Origin: Clostridium zeae
GTDB taxonomy: Bacteria; Bacillota; Clostridia; Clostridiales; Clostridiaceae
Direction: 5' to 3'
Assembly: GCF_017312485.1 (NCBI RefSeq)
Contig: NZ_BMBA01000002.1
Coordinates: 796,635-860,634, forward strand
Length of the DNA stretch: 64,000 nt
Shown here: positions 48,734-57,476 of the stretch, in pieces
Layout of the letters: every line of letters begins with the position of its first letter
Numbering within the stretch: position 1 is the stretch's first letter
Notes under the pieces: generated by a model
Told to the model about the DNA's origin: nothing
The model's database searches: none
The model's input: the letters and a program-made list of their open reading frames with translations, nothing else
Made by a program: the position numbers and the translations under genes

Positions 48734-49202
48734 TCATTGAATAAGTGAACTGTGTACAGGATAAGCTGTTATGACTTTTCCACCTGCATCTAAATACATT
48801 TCAATAGTCATACCATTGTCTGCTTTTCCCCACCATCTATTAGTTAAGCCTCCATTTGCATCTGTGAATCTTTTAAATCTACCTATATGCGCTTCTTCAA
48901 TCATGTTCGCAACTTCTCTTGGTGTATATTTAGTACTAAATAGAGATGAATACCCTTCTTTCAGTATTCCTTGTATTTTTACCTTACCCATTATTGTACC
49001 ATATTCATCTGCTTCTTTAATTACTGAAATTATTTCATTTCCAGACTTTATTGATGCATCACTAGCATAATGCCAACCAGTAGCTGCACCATACTCATTA
49101 ATTTCTCCAAAGAATATATGTTTAGGCGTATCTTTAGCAAATATCCAAGTGTCAGCACAAGCTTCAACAGCTTCAGCAGCCCCCTTGGGGCAGAGTCTGT
49201 CT
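48734..49202 (-). pseudogene. Displaced EndoU-like toxin cassette, frameshifted
   Basis: The open frame begins right after a stop at 49203-49205 with residues DRLCPKGAAEAVEACADTW, of which GAAEAV is the conserved end of the pre-toxin domain. That frame ends at a stop at 49134, while the toxin part continues in another frame across the A4 run at 49139-49142. The toxin part has KHIFFGEIN, ATGWHYAS, TNRWWGKADNG and KVITAYP, resembling bacterial EndoU ribonuclease toxins (catalytic His and the TAFP-like end). There is no start signal. The last 85 residues alone form an ATG-started frame (48991). Confidence 0.65.
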
Positions 49203-49337
49203 TATTATCTTATAGTGGCAGAGTCTACTGTTTTCAACATCTACCACTATTTTATTATTATAAAAAACAATGAACTAGCCTACTTATTTTTCGGCTAGTC
49301 CATTTTGTCTCTTTCTCACTGCATTATTAATATTATG
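49171..49337. repeat. Cassette junction repeat, copy A
   Basis: About 167 bases nearly identical (about 90% by eye) to 53185-53352. The repeat begins at the GAAEAV coding segment, passes through GCCCCCTTGGGGC and an ACTAGCC/GGCTAGT stem with T-run (terminator-like), and ends with ACTGCATTATTAATATTATG. It joins the end of one immunity region to the start of the next toxin. Confidence 0.8.
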
Positions 49338-49420
49338 AATCTAGTTTTAAACTATATTGCTATATGCTAATCTAAAAAATTCATAAACTAGCACTTTTTA
49401 CTACTGATTCATTCTTTTAT

Positions 49421-49789
49421 TCAGCCAAATATATCAAATTTATGCATCAATTTTAGGTTCCCATTTTCCAATTCCCTAAGTACCATCATAGCTGTAAATC
49501 CGATACTTGACTTTTGCTGTGATATTTCTTTTATAACCTCTTTAGCTTTTTCTGGATTGATGGGAATTATTGCAAATGAGGCATTGTAACGAACGTAGCT
49601 ATTCTCATGAGACAAAAGTGGTATTAATACCTCTAATGAATTGTCTCCTAGTTCCCTCAATTTAGCCGTTAAATCCTTTATCTCAGAATATCTTTTATTC
49701 ATCACTTTATGCTTTCCAGCTAATGTTGCTTCTTCTTGTTTTATTGAAGCCTCAATAAAATCTTGAATAATCTGTTGAATTCCATCCAT
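49421..49789 (-). CDS. DUF2019/HEAT-like candidate immunity protein of the HNH cassette
   Basis: Helical protein of 122 residues with one HEAT-like pair (VLIPLLSHENSYVRYNASFAIIPI then AKEVIKEISQQ), resembling DUF2019 proteins found beside polymorphic toxins. The ATG at 49789 has AGGAGG about 12 bases upstream. It starts 16 bases after the HNH-type toxin stop and should neutralise it; this is inferred from position. Confidence 0.65.
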   Translation of the reverse strand: MDGIQQIIQDFIEASIKQEEATLAGKHKVMNKRYSEIKDLTAKLRELGDNSLEVLIPLLSHENSYVRYNASFAIIPINPEKAKEVIKEISQQKSSIGFTAMMVLRELENGNLKLMHKFDIFG

Positions 49790-49805
49790 ATTTTAATTCT
49801 ACCTC

Positions 49806-51197
49806 CTAAAACGGATTGAATACCCATCCTTTTGACGTTGGTATAAGATTGCCAAACCTTTGTAAATATTCAACTCCAAATTTGAACTGCTCATCAAAAC
49901 TTTTTGTAGCTAACCAGTCACGTACTGTTAATCCACTTGTAAAATCCTGTATAGAAGAATAATATCCACTAACTTGTGCATGTATACTACCTGAACCTGA
50001 AGGTAATGATACAATATTATTTAAGTTATTGACATCAGTTGTTGCAAATCCAGCTCTAGTATCTTTTATCTGAGATTGCTCAACAATATGATGCCATTGG
50101 CTTTCATCTCCAGGCAACCCTAAAGTATCTTTTAATTCTTTAAATGTATTATATCCTTTACTTGGTATAATCTGCTTCCCTGCTGCTATTATTTCATCCG
50201 CAGTTTTACCTGAATATTTCCATATGTTTTCTATTACCTCTTTAAATTGTGGTCTAAAGAGTTCAGGTACATCTTCTGCTGTATTTATAGCATACTTGAA
50301 TCCTCCATCTAATACAACTACAGGATTATCTCCTATTGAAACAACCTTCTTTATTTGGAATGATAATTCATTAATAGAATACTTCAAAGTAAACTTTAAC
50401 TTGGAAACAGCTTCAGCCGCCCCCTCAATAATCGCTGCAGCTCCTCCAGCCTTGCTAATAACTAATTCACCTAACTTATTATATTTAGCATAATTACCCA
50501 ATATCTCTAATGTTTTTGTTATTCCTTTTGGTCCAATAAAGAATATAAATATTTCACCTACTGCTCGACCTACTAACCTAGCCCTTACATTAGCATCACC
50601 ATTTTTAAACTGATTTGCTATATCCTCAAGTTCGCTTCCCACTATCTTAATTAACTGTTGTCCTTCTGGTGAACTTATATCCTTTGCAGCCTTTACCAAG
50701 AAGTCTAAAGTCACAAGTGTCTGTATTGGGCTACTTATCATTTTATATAAACCTAGGAAATTTTCTGCTATTGCATCCACAAATCCTGCACAAAAACTTT
50801 TAGTTATCGATATTTGCATATCAATGCTTCCAGTATTACTCTTATTAACTGTAAAATCTACTGCATGCCGCGCTGTACTACCGTCATTACCTGTGGCAAT
50901 TGCAGTAACTGTATGCGCTCCGTTTGATAGTTCCCATATCCCTAAAGTATAATCAAACCCACTGGTATCTGCATTTGGATAGTTTGGATAACTACCTTTT
51001 TTATCAGGTCTTGATAAACCTGTTAGCGCATATCCCTTAATGTTTCCATCTACAAGTATACTTACTGATTTTACTCCTGATGAATTTAGTGCCCAGCCGG
51101 ATACTTTGAAGTCATCATTATAAGTGTTATTATAAGGCATGCTGTCAATCTGAGTAATTGATGGTAATCTTGATACACTAAAAAAGAGCCAATGCTT
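49806..51197 (-). CDS. Displaced toxin cassette with HNH-like nuclease end
   Basis: The frame opens after a stop at 51198-51200 without a start or ribosome binding site, beginning KHWLFFSVSRLPSITQID, which matches the interior of the parent toxin. It holds one Ig-like domain, the shared helical pre-toxin domain and a unique C-terminus with WHHIVEQSQ and NLNNIVSLPSGSGSIHAQ, an HNH/EndoVII-type nuclease pattern. The first ATG is 51140. Bases 50411-51137 are almost identical to 54589-55315. Probably a silent module for recombination, not expressed as is. Confidence 0.7.
   Translation of the reverse strand, partial: KHWLFFSVSRLPSITQIDSMPYNNTYNDDFKVSGWALNSSGVKSVSILVDGNIKGYALTGLSRPDKKGSYPNYPNADTSGFDYTLGIWELSNGAHTVTAIATGNDGSTARHAVDFTVNKSNTGSIDMQISITKSFCAGFVDAIAENFLGLYKMISSPIQTLVTLDFLVKAAKDISSPEGQQLIKIVGSELEDIANQFKNGDANVRARLVGRAVGEIFIFFIGPKGITKTLEILGNYAKYNKLGELVISKAGGAAAIIEGAAEAVSKLKFTLKYSINELSFQIKKVVSIGDNPVVVLDGGFKYAINTAEDVPELFRPQFKEVIENIWKYSGKTADEIIAAGKQIIPSKGYNTFKELKDTLGLPGDESQWHHIVEQSQIKDTRAGFATTDVNNLNNIVSLPSGSGSIHAQVSGYYSSIQDFTSGLTVRDWLATKSFDEQFKFGVEYLQRFGNLIPTSKGWVFNPF
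50411..51137. repeat. Long direct repeat inside toxin cassettes, copy 1
   Basis: These 727 bases align without gaps to 54589-55315 (constant offset 4178) with only scattered differences, and more loosely to about 58940-59660 of the parent toxin. They code for the Ig-like and pre-toxin domains. They are strong substrates for homologous recombination. Confidence 0.85.
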
Positions 51198-51218
51198 TCA
51201 TTAGAAACATTGACTCTT
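51186..51218 (-). terminator. Terminator between the endonuclease V and HNH cassettes
   Basis: AGAGCCAATGCTTTC pairs with GAAACATTGACTCT around ATTA, followed on the minus strand by T6. It overlaps the first codons of the displaced HNH cassette frame. Confidence 0.75.
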
Positions 51219-51330
51219 ATCATAATTATAGTATATATTTAGCTCTTATTTTAGTTGCTGTTCACTACATTATTGTAATTATGTGGTAAGAAGTTCTATC
51301 TCATCCTGAGCTATCCTTTCTAACGTTTTT

Positions 51331-52065
51331 TTATCCTTGATTATTTGCCGAACTAGTCCCCACATTTTTATACATAGTTCTAATTCTATGCGTTTCTATA
51401 TCTGCTAATCTCGTAGGTATAGGAATATGACTTTCTGTGCTTACAAGTCTATTTACTATTTCTGTTGCTGTTTCTAAATCAATATAGTTTCCTACTGATA
51501 AAAATATAGGTTTTACATCCTTATGAGTCCTTATCGCACGTCCATAAATATCATTATTTATAATTATATCTGTGTAAGCACCCTTATGATTTTCAGGCAT
51601 TGTAAAATCAACATCTTGAATCTTATAATAGCTCTTCGCAACCCCTAATGTCGGCTTATTTAAATATATAGATGCATGTGTAGCAATTCCCATGTGTCTT
51701 GGATGTAAGTAGCCATTGCCATCAAAAATGTATAAATCAGGCTCAGCCTTCAGCTTGCTAACTGTTTCTATCACTAAAGGAAGTTCTCTGAATGCAAGAC
51801 ATCCTGGAATATATGGAAAGCTTACACTTGATACAGTATATACTTTTTCTAGTACTTCTTCAGTACTAGAATCAATTACAACAATACAACATACTGCATA
51901 TTCTATATCTGATACTTTCCAATATGCTAAGTCCACACCTGCTACTCTTTTTAAACCTTTGAAATCAAAATTATTGTTTATTACAATTAATTTATTCAGC
52001 TTGTTTTGAATATTTATTGCCTCTGCCTCATCTTTTATGTTTCTAAACATCTCTCTTTCCACCAT
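51331..52065 (-). CDS. Endonuclease V (YwqL-like)
   Basis: Cleaves DNA near deoxyinosine, the product of adenine deamination. Motifs in order: AGVDLAYW with the catalytic Asp, PYIPGCLAFRELP, DGNGYLHPRHMGIATH, LGVAKSYY and YGRAIRTHKDVKPIF. The open frame reaches TTG 52101; ATG 52065 gives a length like relatives, and ATG 52050 has the better site (GGTGG), so the exact start is uncertain. It directly follows YwqK- and YwqJ-like genes, as in Bacillus subtilis ywqJ-ywqK-ywqL, suggesting it repairs damage by the deaminase toxin. Confidence 0.9.
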   Translation of the reverse strand: MVEREMFRNIKDEAEAINIQNKLNKLIVINNNFDFKGLKRVAGVDLAYWKVSDIEYAVCCIVVIDSSTEEVLEKVYTVSSVSFPYIPGCLAFRELPLVIETVSKLKAEPDLYIFDGNGYLHPRHMGIATHASIYLNKPTLGVAKSYYKIQDVDFTMPENHKGAYTDIIINNDIYGRAIRTHKDVKPIFLSVGNYIDLETATEIVNRLVSTESHIPIPTRLADIETHRIRTMYKNVGTSSANNQG

Positions 52066-52075
52066 TTTTGCTATT

Positions 52076-52540
52076 TTATCTTGCCCCATACATTGATTCA
52101 AATTTTTCTAATAATTTTTTCTCTGAATCATTAGCTTCTGTTTTTTTATTAATTAAATTTCCTTTTTCATCCCACTTTTCAAAAGAAATAACAACACCAT
52201 GCTTACAATATTCAATGGATTTAACACTTCCATTTTCATACCATTCAATATTCTTTCCTAAAATTTGTCCATCTCTCATTATACAAAATCTCGAAACTTT
52301 CGACGATTCATAAAATCCAACATACTCTCCATTCTTAAAACCATTCTCATAGTAGCAGTAGTACACTATATGACCATTACTATATTTTTCATAAACTAAT
52401 CCTGTTATTGGTTCTCCGCCTTCTTCCATAGGTCGATTATATACTTGCTGCCCATACTTGCCTGAATAGCAAACATCTCCAGCAAACTCCGTACCTTCTT
52501 TTAAAATTTCATCTTCTGATTTAATACTAATGTTTTCCAT
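52076..52540 (-). CDS. YwqK-like MORN-repeat immunity protein
   Basis: Protein of 154 residues made of MORN-like repeats (NGHIVYYCYYENGFKNGEYVG, YENGSVKSIEYCKHG, WDEKGNL). YwqK-type proteins are immunity partners of YwqJ deaminase toxins. The ATG at 52540 has AGAGG upstream. It starts 16 bases after the toxin stop, and its end nearly meets endonuclease V. Confidence 0.85.
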   Translation of the reverse strand: MENISIKSEDEILKEGTEFAGDVCYSGKYGQQVYNRPMEEGGEPITGLVYEKYSNGHIVYYCYYENGFKNGEYVGFYESSKVSRFCIMRDGQILGKNIEWYENGSVKSIEYCKHGVVISFEKWDEKGNLINKKTEANDSEKKLLEKFESMYGAR

Positions 52541-52556
52541 AGTATAACCTCTTTTC

Positions 52557-53216
52557 TTATTGTAAATTTGAAAGTATATTAAATCCATCTAATATATATT
52601 CACAATGAGGACAAGTATAAAAAGGTATTTCTGTCACAGGTTTTGTTACCCCTAAAGTTCTATTAACATATACTAGTAAGTCATCTATTAACGCATTCGG
52701 ATTATCTAACAAAGCTTTATTAACTGCATATACTTCAGCATGAGAACCTGCACCCTTGGTATACTGTATGTAAGAATCATAGACATCTTGTGGCATATTT
52801 TTGATTCTTGCATCAATAATCGGAGCTAATTCTCTTGGTATCTTTCCATCCATATCATTAATTGCAGAGTAAAACTTTCCTGTACGTTTATTATACACCC
52901 CTGCTATTGCTGGTCCTAATTGGTCATTAGTTAACCCCATATCCTTTAATGCTTGACATTCTTTAATAACGTAATTCTTTAGATTGCTAATCTCTTCAAC
53001 TGTGAATTTACTAAATATATCAGCTGCCTTTTGTATAACACTTCTTGTAGCAACAGGTATTTCATCGTCAGCCATCCTAAATATTATATCATCTGAAGTT
53101 GTAAATTCATAATAACCATTACCTTTAACAATTCTCTTTAAGCTATTAATTATGTCGCTAGCTCCAGACTTAATCTTACTAACAGCTTCAGCCGCCCCCT
53201 TGGGGCAGAGTTTGTC
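52557..53216 (-). CDS. Displaced YwqJ-type deaminase toxin cassette
   Basis: The frame opens after a stop at 53217-53219 with residues DKLCPKGAAEAVSKIKSG, so it holds only the last few residues of the pre-toxin domain plus the toxin. The zinc site is intact: HAE in GSHAEVYAVNKAL and TCPHCEYIL, the pattern of YwqJ-like nucleic-acid deaminases. The first ATG (53075) has no usable ribosome binding site. Followed by YwqK-like immunity and endonuclease V genes. Probably silent until recombined. Confidence 0.78.
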   Translation of the reverse strand, partial: DKLCPKGAAEAVSKIKSGASDIINSLKRIVKGNGYYEFTTSDDIIFRMADDEIPVATRSVIQKAADIFSKFTVEEISNLKNYVIKECQALKDMGLTNDQLGPAIAGVYNKRTGKFYSAINDMDGKIPRELAPIIDARIKNMPQDVYDSYIQYTKGAGSHAEVYAVNKALLDNPNALIDDLLVYVNRTLGVTKPVTEIPFYTCPHCEYILDGFNILSNLQ

Positions 53217-53352
53217 TTATTATATTTTAGTGGTAGAGTCTACTGTTCTCAACATCTACCACCATTTTATCATTATAAAAAACAATGAACTAGCCTACTT
53301 ATTTTTCAGCTAGTTCATTTAGTGCTTCTCTTACTGCATTATTAATATTATG
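53185..53352. repeat. Cassette junction repeat, copy B
   Basis: About 168 bases nearly identical to 49171-49337, with the same order: GAAEAV codons, GCCCCCTTGGGGC, a short terminator-like stem and ACTGCATTATTAATATTATG. The remaining bases to 53488 have no feature. Confidence 0.8.
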
Positions 53353-53488
53353 TGGTGAGTTCTGTCTTGCTTACTTCTCTGCAAACATTGTGGAGTAAAC
53401 AATCATACCCCTTAGCCCTTTGTGTGTAGACTTTTGTATTCAGTAAAACATTCTTATGCAGTCACTAACACACAATCTCGTTCCTTTG

Positions 53489-54016
53489 TTAAACTTTGTT
53501 TTGATCCTTCATATACTTAAGAGTATCCGAAATCTGGACTTTTTCCATATCACTAAACTCACAAATACCTATAGCGCAAACATTTGAGTTAGTATCCAAA
53601 CCAAAATATATCCTTCCCGAAACAATTTTTGTTGTTACGGTGTTTTTTGACAAGATAACAGTCAATTCGCCTTCATTGTAGTGTATCTCAACTATCCCAC
53701 TTTCATCCAGTCTTCCACTCTCAGGCCAATTGCTTAAGTCAAACATAGGGGTACCTTCCACATACGACTTAGTAAATTCAATATGTGTACTATCTAAGAA
53801 AATGTCCTTCGAGTGTACTATTGTAAATGAACGTATGACACCAGACTTTGAAGCAATACCAATTTCAATTAATGAATTTTTGAAGTCACCTGTCCTCCAG
53901 TAGATAGTTGGCTCTTTAACTAAGTTCCACTGTCCCCAGCGAATTTTTACAGGCACATATGGGTCTATCTCTATTTTTTCAGCTATAGTACTATTCATTT
54001 TGACTACATTTAACAA
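53489..54016 (-). CDS. Candidate immunity protein of displaced cassette 2
   Basis: Protein of 175 residues, predicted beta-rich, family not recognised (WGQWNLVKEPTIYWRTGDF, GRIYFGLDTNSNVCAIGIC). The TTG at 54016 has GAGGAAGG 8 bases upstream; the ATG at 53998 is 26 bases away and less likely. It starts 24 bases after the toxin stop. The immunity role is from position only. Confidence 0.6.
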   Translation of the reverse strand: MLNVVKMNSTIAEKIEIDPYVPVKIRWGQWNLVKEPTIYWRTGDFKNSLIEIGIASKSGVIRSFTIVHSKDIFLDSTHIEFTKSYVEGTPMFDLSNWPESGRLDESGIVEIHYNEGELTVILSKNTVTTKIVSGRIYFGLDTNSNVCAIGICEFSDMEKVQISDTLKYMKDQNKV

Positions 54017-54040
54017 ATTTATCGCCTTCCTCGCTTTGTT

Positions 54041-55590
54041 TTATGCTCCCCAACCCTTAAACACAGAGTGTATAAGGGCTGGTAATTGCCCCGCTTCTCT
54101 TGGTGGTGAGAATTTTAGTTCCCATTTACCTACATTCATTATCTGGTCATATATTACTCCGTTTTGTGTTGCTTGCTTTAATGTCCCCTGCAAATCAGTA
54201 AGCAAAAATTGCGAATAAAGTTTAGGATCTGTTCCTGGCATAGCCATCACTTTCGCAACATCCTCATACATATGCTCTGTAGCATTTCCGTGTACCCAAA
54301 CCGTCTTGTCGCCAAGGTTCATTTCAAATGACCTTGGAATTTCTGTTCCTTCATAAAGAGGTTGTGTAGCTTTTATTGAATCCCAAACAGTCTCTGCCTT
54401 TGCTGTAGTAGATGCTATATTGTCAATCTTTGCGATATTTGATGTAGGGATTTCTTCCTTTGCAATTCTAAATATTGAACCATCAGGCGTAACGACTTCA
54501 TAATAGTTATCAAACTTAGTTACCTTCTTAACATAGTATATCACATCATCAATCTTTGTCTTAACTAAGCTTGTAATTTTTGTGATAGCTTCAGCCGCCC
54601 CCTCAATAATAGCTGCCGCTTGTCCAGATTTGCTAATAACCAATTCACCTAACTTATTATATTTAGCATAATTACCCAATATATCTAATGTTTTAGTTAT
54701 TCCTTTTGGTCCAATGAAGAATATAAATATTTCACCTACTGCTCGACCTACTAACCTAGCCCTTACATTAGCATCACCATTTTTAAACTGATTTGCTATA
54801 TCCTCAAGTTCGCTTCCCACTATCTTAATTAACTGTTGTCCTTCTGGTGAACTTATATCCTTTGCAGCCTTTACCAAGAAGTCTAAAGTCACAAGTGTCT
54901 GTATTGGGCTACTTATCATTTTATATAAACCTAGGAAATTTTCTGCTATTGCATCCACAAATCCTGCACAAAAACTTTTAGTTATCGATATTTGCATATC
55001 AATGCTTCCAGTATTACTCTTATTAACTGTAAAATCTACTGCATGCTGCGCTGTACTACCGTCATTACCTGTAACAACTGCAGTAACTGTATGCGCTCCA
55101 TTTGATAGCTCCCATATCCCTACAGTATAATCAAAACCACTGGCATCTGCACTTGGATAATTTGGATAATTACCTTTTATATCTGGTCTTGATATACCCG
55201 TTAAAGCATATCCTTTAAAGCTTCCATCTACAAGTATACTTACCGATTTTGCTCCTGAAGAATTTAATGCCCAGCCAGATACAGTGAAGTCATCATTAAA
55301 AGTGCTATTATTAGGTATATTGTCAATCTGCACGATTGCTGGTAATTTTGATACACTGAAGTTTCTACTTTGACTTATTGCAACGCCGTCATTTCCTATT
55401 GATTCTATTCTTACATTGTGATTTCCTAATGATAGTGTATTTATATTCAGCATATAGCCAAAACCACTCTTATCTGAATTATCATATTGCGGAAATACAT
55501 TTTTTACATCTATTCTTGTTAAACCTATATCTGTATTTTTTTACGAAGTTTCCATCTAAATACACTTCAATCCAGCCTACTTCAAATTGA
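54041..55590 (-). pseudogene. Displaced toxin cassette 2, frameshifted near its 5' end
   Basis: From 55453 down, the frame codes for Ig-like domains, the shared pre-toxin domain, a linker (VVTPDGSIFRIAKEEIPTSN) and a unique C-terminus with WVHGNATEHMYEDVAK and GKWELKFSPPREAGQLP, a toxin type I cannot name. Upstream, a partial Ig-like domain (EVYLDGNFV) lies in another frame; deleting one base of the A7 run at 55536-55542 would join them. No start signal. Almost identical to the HNH cassette over 727 bases and to the parent toxin at 59345-59850. Confidence 0.7.
54589..55315. repeat. Long direct repeat inside toxin cassettes, copy 2
   Basis: Near-identical partner of 50411-51137; the similarity to the parent toxin gene continues to about 55500. 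Confidence 0.85.
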
Positions 55591-55603
55591 TTAATATTGA
55601 AAA

Positions 55604-55640
55604 AGAGCAGATATCTTTTATCAATTAAGATATCTACTCT
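55604..55640 (-). terminator. Terminator before displaced cassette 2
   Basis: AGAGCAGATATCTT (55604-55617) pairs with AAGATATCTACTCT (55627-55640), 13 of 14, and on the minus strand runs into T5. Confidence 0.75.
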
Positions 55641-55697
55641 TACCATTACTAAAATGTACTTTGAGTTTTTTTCTTTTTACTGTTATCTATTCAGTAG

Positions 55698-55892
55698 TTA
55701 CTCTAAAGGATGTACGGAATTAATCAGTTCATCAAAAGAACTACTTACATAATAAAAATTATCCTCTAACCATTCAACTAAAGACTTCTCTTCTAATTCT
55801 TCGTCTGTTAAGTCTTCTTCTGTTATTGCCCTTTCATGGTCAAGGAACAAGATTCAAGGTTCGTTTTCATCTTTTCTAAATTCATTGATTTT
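55698..55892 (-). pseudogene. Remnant of a SUKH/SMI1-like immunity gene
   Basis: A 64-residue frame with one in-frame TGA at 55854-55856 (where Trp would fit) reads FRKDENEP-stop-ILFLDHERAITEED and ends WLEDNFYYVSSSFDELINSVH. The pattern of a 'F-x-D-H-E' strand and a final 'SSSFDELI' helix resembles the C-terminus of SMI1/KNR4 (SUKH) immunity proteins. It has no start and no cognate toxin nearby. Confidence 0.5.
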
Positions 55893-55953
55893 TTAGATTT
55901 CCTACTCCTAGGATATTTCCTATCTTGTCAACAGAAAACTCCAACAGACATTA

Positions 55954-56505
55954 TTATAACATTGACTCAATTTTATTTTGTATTTCAAGTTCTGTCATAT
56001 TTATCAAATCAAGCTGAGATAGTTTTAAAATCATTCTTGTTGCTTGAGAAAATATAGCATTACTTGAGCCACATTCAGCATGAGCACCTACATTAAAGTT
56101 TATCTCCCCAGATGGAAACCCACCAATGTCATTTAAGGTTTCAACAGCACTTTTTAGAATACTTTGCCCATACTCTTCTGAAATACCTATTAATACTTTA
56201 TCATGTGAATCAGATAAAGTTTCACTCTGATAATATAGCTGTTCATTGTTTATAAAAACAGCTATATTGGTAGTACTTTGATTAGTATTACTCGGGTTAT
56301 ACTCAAATCCAATTAAAGCATAATTACTGTGATTTTTTGGTAGTGAAAGTTCCAATGCTATTTGTTTTATATCTATTGGCTTTTTCGCACATGAAGGAAT
56401 ATCTTTATTTTCTATACTTTCAGCCTTTGTAACTAGCAATTCATCTCTTTCATTAACCCATAATCTACATTTTTTATAATTTTTTAATTTCATTGATACT
56501 ATCAC
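55954..56505 (-). CDS. Candidate immunity protein of displaced cassette 1
   Basis: Protein of 183 residues, family not recognised (NIAVFINNEQLYYQSETLSD, FNVGAHAECGSSNAIFSQA). The GTG at 56505 shares its first base with the TAG stop of the toxin frame (TAGTG), and GGGGG lies 8 bases upstream, a tight coupling typical of toxin-immunity pairs. Role inferred from position. Confidence 0.65.
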   Translation of the reverse strand: MIVSMKLKNYKKCRLWVNERDELLVTKAESIENKDIPSCAKKPIDIKQIALELSLPKNHSNYALIGFEYNPSNTNQSTTNIAVFINNEQLYYQSETLSDSHDKVLIGISEEYGQSILKSAVETLNDIGGFPSGEINFNVGAHAECGSSNAIFSQATRMILKLSQLDLINMTELEIQNKIESML

Positions 56506-57476
56506 TAAATCAACCCCCAAAATTTTTTCCAAAAATCATTAAATTCTGATGACAATGCTTTTATCACATCAGGATGATAAACGCTAAATCTTGATACACC
56601 ATAATACTCAAGTGCTGCTTCATGAGCTGCATTATACCCCATACCACCTGCCATCAAATCTGCTTCCTTCAATTCATGTAAGTAGAAACTTGCATCTGCA
56701 CCTTCAAGTTTTTGTCCATTTTCCAGAGCACTTTCCAATCTTTTAATCATTAAATCATTCGCTGGATCAGGATCCAACGATGCAAGATGTGATTTAATTT
56801 TATTAATTCCACTTGAGGTTACTTCATATGAATTACCTGCAATTTTACCAAGCCCTTTTAATGCGCCTTCTGAAATATTATTAATCTTACTTATGTTTTC
56901 AACAGGTATTTCATCTTTCATTATTTTGAAAACTTGCCCATCAGGAGTAACAACTTCATAATAATTATCAAACTTACTTATCTGTTTTACATAAATGATT
57001 ATATCTTGTACGTTAGTTTTAAGTATATTTTTTATCTTAGAAACAGTTTCAGCAATCCTATCAATTAAAGCAACGACCTCGGCAGCCTTAGCTCCTTTAC
57101 TTATTCCATTTATCACATCGCCAAGCTTCATCACTTTTGTAAGATCTTTTAATACATTTAATACTCCTGTTATTCCTTTTGGTCCTGCTAACGCAATTAT
57201 CAACTCTCCAACTGCTCTTCCATACATCCTTGCTCTTACATTAGCATCTCCAGTAGCGTACTTAATCGTTAAGTCTATTAATTCGCTTATTACCATTTCT
57301 TTTATTAATCTATTTTCTTCTGTTCCCTCATCTGCAGCATTTATTGCAAAGGTTACAAGACCTGGTATTTGATTTAAATTAGTTATAAGCTCCCATACCC
57401 CTTGTATATTATTTGTTACTGCATCCCAAATTCCTGCAAAAAAGCTTTTAGTTATAGATAATTTTCTTACTACCTC
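56505..57476 (-). CDS. Displaced toxin cassette 1, no start codon
   Basis: The frame opens right after a TAG at 57477-57479 with EVVRKLSITKSFFAGIWDAV, matching the start of the pre-toxin domain of the parent. The rest of that domain (GDANVRARMYGRAVGEL) is followed by YVKQISKFDNYYEVVTPDG and a unique C-terminus with ASFYLHELKEADLM and YNAAHEAALEYYGVSRFSVYHPDVI, a toxin end seen in polymorphic toxins that I cannot assign. The first ATG is 57296. It is more diverged from the parent than cassettes 2 and 4. Confidence 0.65.
   Translation of the reverse strand, partial: EVVRKLSITKSFFAGIWDAVTNNIQGVWELITNLNQIPGLVTFAINAADEGTEENRLIKEMVISELIDLTIKYATGDANVRARMYGRAVGELIIALAGPKGITGVLNVLKDLTKVMKLGDVINGISKGAKAAEVVALIDRIAETVSKIKNILKTNVQDIIIYVKQISKFDNYYEVVTPDGQVFKIMKDEIPVENISKINNISEGALKGLGKIAGNSYEVTSSGINKIKSHLASLDPDPANDLMIKRLESALENGQKLEGADASFYLHELKEADLMAGGMGYNAAHEAALEYYGVSRFSVYHPDVIKALSSEFNDFWKKFWGLI

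Noticed and set aside
49171..53352. Junction repeats considered as insertion sequence ends
   Set aside because: They are direct, not inverted, repeats; there is no transposase between them and they begin inside a coding domain.
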